Shown piece by piece: positions 57,925-64,000 of a stretch of DNA of 64,000 bases (its first letter is position 1; each line of letters opens with the position of its first letter). Made by a program: the position numbers and the translations under genes. The notes beneath the pieces were generated by a model. It did no database searches, was not told where the DNA came from, and saw only the letters and a list, made by a program, of their open reading frames with translations. Location of the stretch: assembly GCF_030272615.1 (NCBI RefSeq), contig NC_081410.1, positions 127,395,140 to 127,459,139 of the forward strand, in the 5' to 3' direction. The stretch is from Cryptomeria japonica. Lineage: Eukaryota; Streptophyta; Pinopsida; Cupressales; Cupressaceae.

Positions 57925-57942
57925 TCCCCAGTGGAGTCGCCA
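57925..57942 (-). other. Giant element primer binding site
   Basis: Minus strand TGGCGACTCCACTGGGGA, four bases from the 5' LTR end. It begins TGG as a tRNA 3'-CCA complement must, and is not the initiator-Met type. It resembles the tRNA-Arg-type primer sites reported for Ogre elements (from memory, not checked). A second GTGGCGACTC (57807-57816) lies 127 bases downstream. Confidence 0.7.
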
Positions 57943-58374
57943 CTTTTGTTGTCCTCAAAATCTAATTCCGTTCAATGTCCTTAGAATAATATGATCTAAG
58001 CTGGGTGCAGAGGAGACATCAAAGATAAGGAAATTCCAGAGACAACATATGACAAGGTTTGATTAGACCTTCTACACTTCGGGCTTCCTTGGAGCCCAGG
58101 TGGGTATACCTTTGTGAATTAACTTCACACTTTTAAAACAATGAACCCACAACAAACCAGTCCAGAAAACCAGTGGATTTGTTCACCTTGAAATCAACTG
58201 AAAACAAATCATGGAAACTATACTTAACTTCATCATTTTGATCAACAAAGTATGCAATAAACAACCTCGATTAATACCAGTGCCTTATCCAAGGTTACAG
58301 AGTCATCTAAACTCAAATAAAACTCCTGAAACAATATATCTTTATGCTTCCCTTCGGCTTGGTTTCCACTTAAT

Positions 58375-58383
58375 CCTTATATA
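58375..58383 (-). promoter_or_regulatory. TATA-like box in the giant LTR, downstream of the ORF
   Basis: Minus strand TATATAAGG at 58375-58383, conserved at 44656-44664 in the other LTR. A second candidate, TTATAAATGG, is at 58784-58793. Both lie after the LTR ORF and before the primer site. If either is the core promoter, the ORF belongs to U3. No start-site evidence exists. Confidence 0.4.
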
Positions 58384-58887
58384 TGCCTGACACATACAAG
58401 AATTCAATCATTCCAGACTAAGCTATGGTTCTCAAAATTCAAAGTTTCCTTCCAAAGAATTTACTGGTATAAGTGATCCCGCGTATTTAATTTCCCTCCT
58501 AAAGAGAAAAGCTAACAAACACTTATACTGAGATTGCTTTGCCATTCCGTTTAAACTAAACAACCCTAGATTATTCAGAATAAAGACAGTTAATAAATTT
58601 GTGAACAAACTTGAAGACAACACAAAGCTTTACTCAAAACCGATGGCCTGTATATTGATATTCATTTCAAGAAGTATTACAAGAAATTCTGATTCTCTAT
58701 TTAAACATTGGAAAAGCTCAGATAAATTTCTGTAGCGTTTTCTTACAAAAATTTTGTGATCCCTCTCCCTCTAGTCCTGGTATCCATTTATAACAATAAT
58801 GGATGCACAAAGCTTCGGACTTCTAGAGGAGAGTTTGTTACAATTATTTCAAAAATTGAAGAGATTACAATTTTTGTGTAAAAGCAG

Positions 58888-61800
58888 TTATGCGCTCTTT
58901 TCAGCCTCTACAGTTTGTTCAACAGGTTGTTCGGTTGCAACCTCTTCTATCTTTTCAGGGGTGCTCTCCAACTGCTCCGGATCATGGGTGGAATATTTAA
59001 CTTCCCACTCATTATATGTCTCTTCTGTCGGCCATGAAAAATTAATCACATTATCTTTAATTTTAGTCAACCTTGTCCAAGAATTTCTCAGTTTGTTGAC
59101 TTCTGAGTTAAGAAACCTATAATGTGATTTAATTTTTTCTATTTCCTGTATTGTTATAACAAAGAAAGAGGTATCATCAAGATCAATGATTCCCTTAACC
59201 CTTGCTGATAATTTGACTTCTATCTCTTTAAGCCATATTTGCTTGTCTTTCAATTGATCTGGGTTGACAAAAATTCCTGGGAGCAACTCAAAAACTTGAT
59301 CAGCATATTTCTTCTTGCATAGATTGACCTTTCTATCCACATTATCTACATCTGCTGCCAATTGCATTAAAACTTTAGCGACATCAGAAGTGGATTTGAT
59401 AATGGGATTGGCTCTTGCTTCATCACAGGATACACTCATAAACTCTAGATCTTGCTCCCTAGGCCTCCATTTGTCAAAAATGGGTGTCAAAATGGCTTTA
59501 TCTCTCCTCAGTTCATTCCATATCTCCATAACTTTTCCCACACTATTGTAAAGCAATGAGGCATTTATCGTATCTGCAAAACTGGAGATTGTGGCCCTTA
59601 CCTTTTCCTCATACTTCCCTGCATACAAAGCCTGAGCTTGCTTCAGGTTTTCTAGTTCTTGAGGAGTAATCTCAATCATTTGGGAGCTGGAAGGTGCTGG
59701 AGATGGTGGAAATTAGATGATAGGCCTTGTAGGTGGAGGTCTTGCAGGAGAGGAGGAAATCATCAATGTTGAAGACAAACCCTGTTGGTGCTGTCCCATC
59801 AGCTGGCTCTGCAACTTGGCAATGATGCTATCTTTGCCCCTTACCTCCTCCTTGGCACTGTTAACTATTTCCAACTTAATTTGGAGGGCCTCCTTTTCTT
59901 TAGCTTCCTTCTCAGCCATTGCAACACTGAATTTTGCGGTTTCTAGCATAGTGCTAGCAGCCTCTACTACCCCTGTACTCTGCACTCTTTTTACCATCAA
60001 TCCACCAAGGTGACTTGGTCCTGGGGTGTCTTTTCCTTTCTTGCCCTCATTTCTCTTGAGGGACCACATAACTAGTGCAGCATTATCCTTATTGAATGTA
60101 ACCCTTTCCATGGGTTTAGTTTCTTTTCTTACTGCATCTAGCACCAGAGCTTCAGCAATATCCCACTCTGGTAAGATGAGCACTCCAGCTTGTGCTACTA
60201 GATCTCTTCCTTGTTCAGGAGTGATGGTTTTGAATTCTTCCATCATCTCCTGTTTTATTTCCTCCTCCACTGAGGCTGGATCTTTATCAGGCTGCTCAGC
60301 CTTTCTTGTCTCACATCTAGCATTATATCTATCTATATGCTGTTTCCAAATGAACTGCATAAATTCTTCTGATGTGACAAAGTTGTCATCAGCTAAAAAG
60401 GCACTACTTGCCTTTTTTATCTCAGGATCCCACTCCTGGCCTTTAAGTTCAGTTGAGGTAATGTCCATTTCAGCTTCAATGGGCTCTTCTGGCATCCCTT
60501 CTTCCACTTCATCATAAGTGTATGTAATCTCCCCCAAGCTGCCCAACTGCAAGAGGTGTGCAGCTGCTGCTTGTTCATCTCCTATGTGAATAGGGGATTG
60601 GGATGGGGAATACAAGGGTGTATCTAATTTCACTTCCTTCCCCACCCTTTGCTTCTTTGGGCTGTCTTGGATGTCAATGACATCTTGTATCTTCCTCTTT
60701 CCTTTTGATGCAGAGGGCTCCCCTGTTGTGGGTACCAGCACACTATAACCTGATTTCTTTTGCAGTGTGTAATCACCAGGAGGAATTGCTTTGGTGGAAG
60801 CTGACCTGCTCAAGATCACTCTGGCCTTTTCAAGGTCACTTTTAATCACAACCTCCCTCTTCTCCTTTAGTGTTTGCATTACATCTTCAAAGCAAACAAT
60901 CAAAAACTTTATTTTTTCTTCAAATGGGAAGAAACTAGACAAAGGGTCATAGCTAGCATCAAATTGATGCACAAAATCCAAGGCTTTCTTATAAGCCACC
61001 CACTTTTCTTTCCTTAATTCCTACTCATCTAAATCAAATTCATTTCGATGAGATCTTCAGGAAATTGAAATTGATGAGGCCTTCCTCTGCATGCTACCTT
61101 CTTCCTGAACATACCATTGAAAAAGTCCTCCAGATCAGCACACCGAGACACTGCAATGGATAAATGGTAAGGTTTGAGGAAATCCTCAAAGCAATTCCAG
61201 CCTCCCTTTGTAATTACGAATTGGTGGGCTATGGTAGCTGCAGGGAAAATGGTCCCTTTACCTCTACCTGTTAACTCTGCCTCTTGTAGGCCACCAATTT
61301 GTCTAAGGATCTCAACTATTCCCACTTTGAGAGGGACCTGGTAAGGTAACAAAAATGGAGTACCCCTAAAACCAAAAACTCTGAAAACTGTGGAGACTGG
61401 ATATAAGTACATGTCGCCCCAGTTATGAACAATTTTGATGTTCTCTGCGAATTCTTTTGGCCTTATGAATTCCAGAAGAACCTTGGGGACTCTTGGGTTA
61501 TCAGAGCAAAGGAGAGTCCTTATTTTAGATGCAAAATATTTATCAAACTTTAGGAAACTAGCATCCTCTCTGTCCCATGACAACACAATACTCCATAATT
61601 GTATCGACATTTTCTCTCCTTCCTTTTCTTTAACCAGGTCTAGTCCACTAGCGAAATAATCACCACCTTTGAAGAGAAAAAGGTGCATTAAGAGTGAATA
61701 CCATCTGAAAGGTCTATCCACCTTTCCATTTTTTATTCCTATCAACCCTCCATGGATAGCATCGGCAATGTAAGAAGCATAATCGAATGTGATAGCAAGA

Positions 61801-62516
61801 GAAGGATTCAAAATCTGAACAATCATTAGCAAGTAATGATTTGACATATTTGCTTCAGCATCCTCTCCTAGAACTTGGCAAAGTGCCCAATACATTCCTT
61901 TAGCCCTTAAGGTAAACATACTCAATGAAAAAGGCTCTTGTGTGTTGGGCCCTACAACTGCTAACCCTCCTATTTTCAGAAAAAGTTCTTTAAGAGGCCC
62001 ATTCCTAAGCTGACTCCTTTGTGCACTGTACACTTGGGCTAATGATGTGAAATTTATGGGTTCTAGGAAGTTTGTGAACTCATTAAGCCCAAATGTTGTT
62101 CTTAATTCTTCCACATTGATTTCCACAAGGGTTTTCCCATTTACATCCCGGATGCATCTTGTGACTGAATCATAGTTCAATGCCATTTGGGTTAGCAAGT
62201 CTATATCCATGAATACCCTTGGGACTACTAATTTCCCAACATCTAGTTCCCAAATACTGTTTTGAGGAGCAGGAGAATTCCTCATTGCAAATCCGATTCT
62301 AAACAGCCCCAACCTGGACAATCCAATCTGTGGGTCTCTCAACCAATTACCTTTGTCATACAATCCTTCTCCTATCTTTAGATGGGGAGCCCTGGGCACT
62401 AACTCTTTGGCCTTTGATGCCTGGTTAGTTGACAATGTCAACTGTTCTAAAAAATCATCACATACACTTCTTTCTAAATAATCAACCTTTCTGGAAAATT
62501 CCCTTTTAAGAGCCAT
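58888..62516 (-). pseudogene. LTR-encoded ORF, right copy (about 1,200 codons, lightly broken)
   Basis: Same protein as at 45169-48794, with a start at 62516 (MALKREF) or Met 62594. Lesions in this copy: a 1-bp deletion near 61046 and a nearby TAG (61024-61022) where the left copy has Gln; a TAA near 59715 where the left copy has Glu (IIEFPPSP); and a 12-bp in-frame deletion near 59862. The left copy's stop at the YSAQRS site is a Gln codon here, and its 16-bp deletion is absent. Most other differences by eye are substitutions that keep the frame, so the ancestral frame was open from end to end. I do not recognise the family. Confidence 0.75.
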
Positions 62517-63039
62517 TTGAAAATGCAAGAAAATGAATACACTCTTAAACAATCCTGCAACACGAGAATGATTTTTATTTAAAACACCACACAAGAATTG
62601 CTACAAAACATGAAAGAACCTGATGCTTGCTTGAAGGAATTTGCTCTGCAACTGAACCGCTTGCTCTGTATCTGAAAAAGATAACTCTGCGTCTGCTCTT
62701 CTGCAAAATCTTTTCAAAGATATCTTCACTTGGTTGTTAGGAAATAAAATACTTGTACTCTGGGCCTTAACTATAACATTGATTCCGCATGCTTCGGCCG
62801 TCCCTTCAAAATTGAATTCATACGAGAATTCATATTTTTAGCTCCAACGGGTCACAACATTCCTGCAAGTGTTTCACTGTTACCTTTTCGTTATTGATGA
62901 CTTTGTCTTTGGTCTGGGTCCCCCTTTTCTATTGGCTACATAATACCATGTGGCACCCTACCATTGGCCTTAAAAATCCCTTCGCATTCCACTTGATACT
63001 AACCGCGTGTCTTTCTTTTTACTGTGACGGGCCCACATT

Positions 63040-63760
63040 TTCTTTTTTGACCATGTCATCATCATGACACATGGACGGCTCTTGTTAACTCTCGCTATTT
63101 CGCGGGCTTAAAGAGTGAGTATTTTACCCTTGCGAAATAGCGCGGGCCGTTGGATCATCCCTCAAGTTGATCACTAATTAATCATTTTTTAAAAAGGTTC
63201 TCAGGAATGGTGGGCCCACTGGCTCATCACTAACACCTGGCATCCAGTCACCTGCGGCACTGATTTGTCGCTCTGTCATTCACCAAAAGGAAACCACGAG
63301 GGGTCCCACTTTCATCTGAACAGGTCTATCTCTCATGTCATCATCATGACATGTGGACTGCTCACATTAACTCTCGCTATTTCGCGGGCCTAAAGGGTGA
63401 GCATTTTACCCTTGCAAAATAGTGGCGACCGTCGGATCATCTCTGTAGTTGATCGGCATTTAATCTTTTGAAAAGGCTCTCAGGAATGGTGGGCCTGCTG
63501 ACTCGTCACGAACACATGGCATCCTTATCACTCACGGAGCTGATTTGTTATTTTCTTATTTGCCAAAAAGGAACCATAGGGACCCACATTTTCCTTTTAG
63601 ATCGCGTGTCATCATGACACGTGGATGGTTCTTGTTCATTCTCACTATTTCGCGGGCATAAGGAGTGAGCACTTTACCCTTGCGAAATAGCACGGGCCGT
63701 TGGATCATCTCTTAAGTTGATCGGCATTTAATCTTCTGAAAAGGCTCTCATAAGATGTGG
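63040..63760. repeat. LTR subrepeat array (right LTR)
   Basis: Counterpart of the left array. Inverted repeats lie at 63093-63142 (perfect 11-bp arms), 63374-63424 (right arm degenerate, GCAAAATAGTG) and 63643-63692 (CACTATTTCGC form). The ACACGTGG element is kept near 63618. The fourth unit would lie beyond the window end. Confidence 0.8.
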
Positions 63761-64000
63761 GCCCGTTGACCCGTCATGGACACCTGGGCCTTGTCACTTT
63801 CAGAGCTGACTTGTCACTCTGTCATTTGCTAGAAGGAGCCACGAGGTCTCAATAAATTGTTAACAGCTGTACCTGCCAGGTCATCTCCACCTGCGACCCG
63901 ACTCATCTCTGGGGCCCACTTTGAACCTTTAATCCTAACCTGCTGACTATGGTGACTTGTGCCACGTGCTACCTTTTAATACGCCAGAAGAAAGCCATGA

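Larger units (their letters stand above)
44228..64000 (-). mobile_element. Giant Ty3/gypsy element, Tat/Ogre-like, with ORF-bearing 6.3-kb LTRs
   Basis: The window holds about 19.8 kb of an element predicted to be near 20 kb. A direct repeat of about 6 kb occurs at 44228-50530 and again from 57947 to the window end (offset 13.72 kb, with 9 mismatches in one 300-bp stretch I compared by eye, 47701-48000). Between them, on the minus strand, lies a gag-pol in one frame. A primer site adjoins the right repeat at its inner edge, and a purine-rich tract adjoins the left repeat. These are the marks of LTRs, in minus orientation. The dual RNase H, the long LTRs and the non-Met primer site point to the Tat/Ogre group. 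Seven in-frame stops and changed RT residues make it non-autonomous now. Confidence 0.85.
57947..64000 (-). repeat. Giant element 5' LTR, cut by the window end
   Basis: Matches the left LTR from its inner edge (57947) to the window end, which corresponds to about 50278 of the left copy, so about 250 bases are missing. In minus orientation this is the 5' LTR. It carries the same ORF, subrepeats and TATA-like boxes as the left copy. Confidence 0.82.

Noticed and set aside
44228..64000. Reading the two 6-kb repeats as a segmental duplication of a host gene
   Set aside because: The repeat edges coincide with TG/CA-type ends, a primer site and a purine tract, and they flank a gag-pol in matching orientation, so LTRs explain the data better.

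Overview
This window is nuclear DNA of a seed plant with a very large, repeat-rich genome. A gymnosperm, probably a conifer, is my best guess (inference: several kb of long nested LTR elements around one compact spliced gene, and many LTRs rich in an ACCGGT-type motif). There is no bacterial-style organisation, no CRISPR array, and no rRNA or tRNA gene that I can see. Only one gene looks intact: a four-exon exostosin-family (GT47) glycosyltransferase at about 18.76-22.22 kb. Nearly everything else is transposable element, mostly old and broken.

Layout. 1-4.7 kb: 3' part of a Ty3/gypsy chromovirus (+), full of TAG stops, ending in a chromodomain and LTR-like DNA. 4.7-12.1 kb: a Ty1/copia element (-) with its 5' LTR (10545-12094), primer site, gag, protease, RT and RNase H. 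It is interrupted by a gypsy fragment with its own LTR (6412-8858) and by a 298-bp inverted-repeat element (9380-9677). 13.1-18.1 kb: a LINE-type ORF1 (-) split by two solo LTRs, each with a perfect 5-bp target duplication. 18.2-22.5 kb: the glycosyltransferase gene. 22.5-38.6 kb: AT-rich DNA and remnants: copia (24-26 kb), a decayed ORF with a 0.3-kb tandem duplication (27.2-28.8 kb), a truncated LTR element flanked by 165-bp direct repeats (29.6-32.4 kb), a second LINE ORF1 piece (32.9-33.85 kb), a non-autonomous LTR element (34-36 kb) and another copia remnant (37.3-38.6 kb). 38.6-41.7 kb: a decayed copy of an uncharacterised ORF family. 42.5-44.2 kb: LTR fragments.

44.2 kb to the window end: one giant Ty3/gypsy element (-) of the Tat/Ogre type. 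It has two direct repeats of about 6.3 kb acting as LTRs (44228-50530, and 57947 running off the window). Between them lies one reading frame holding gag, protease, an archaeal-type RNase H, RT, a second degenerate RNase H and integrase. The unusual feature is that each LTR itself carries a coding region of about 1,200 codons, unrelated to gag-pol as far as I can tell. A distant, decayed relative of that protein lies at 38.6-41.7 kb, so it is probably an old family and not a one-off capture. The LTR also carries an array of subrepeats built around an 11-bp inverted repeat. This giant element is the most interesting object in the window.
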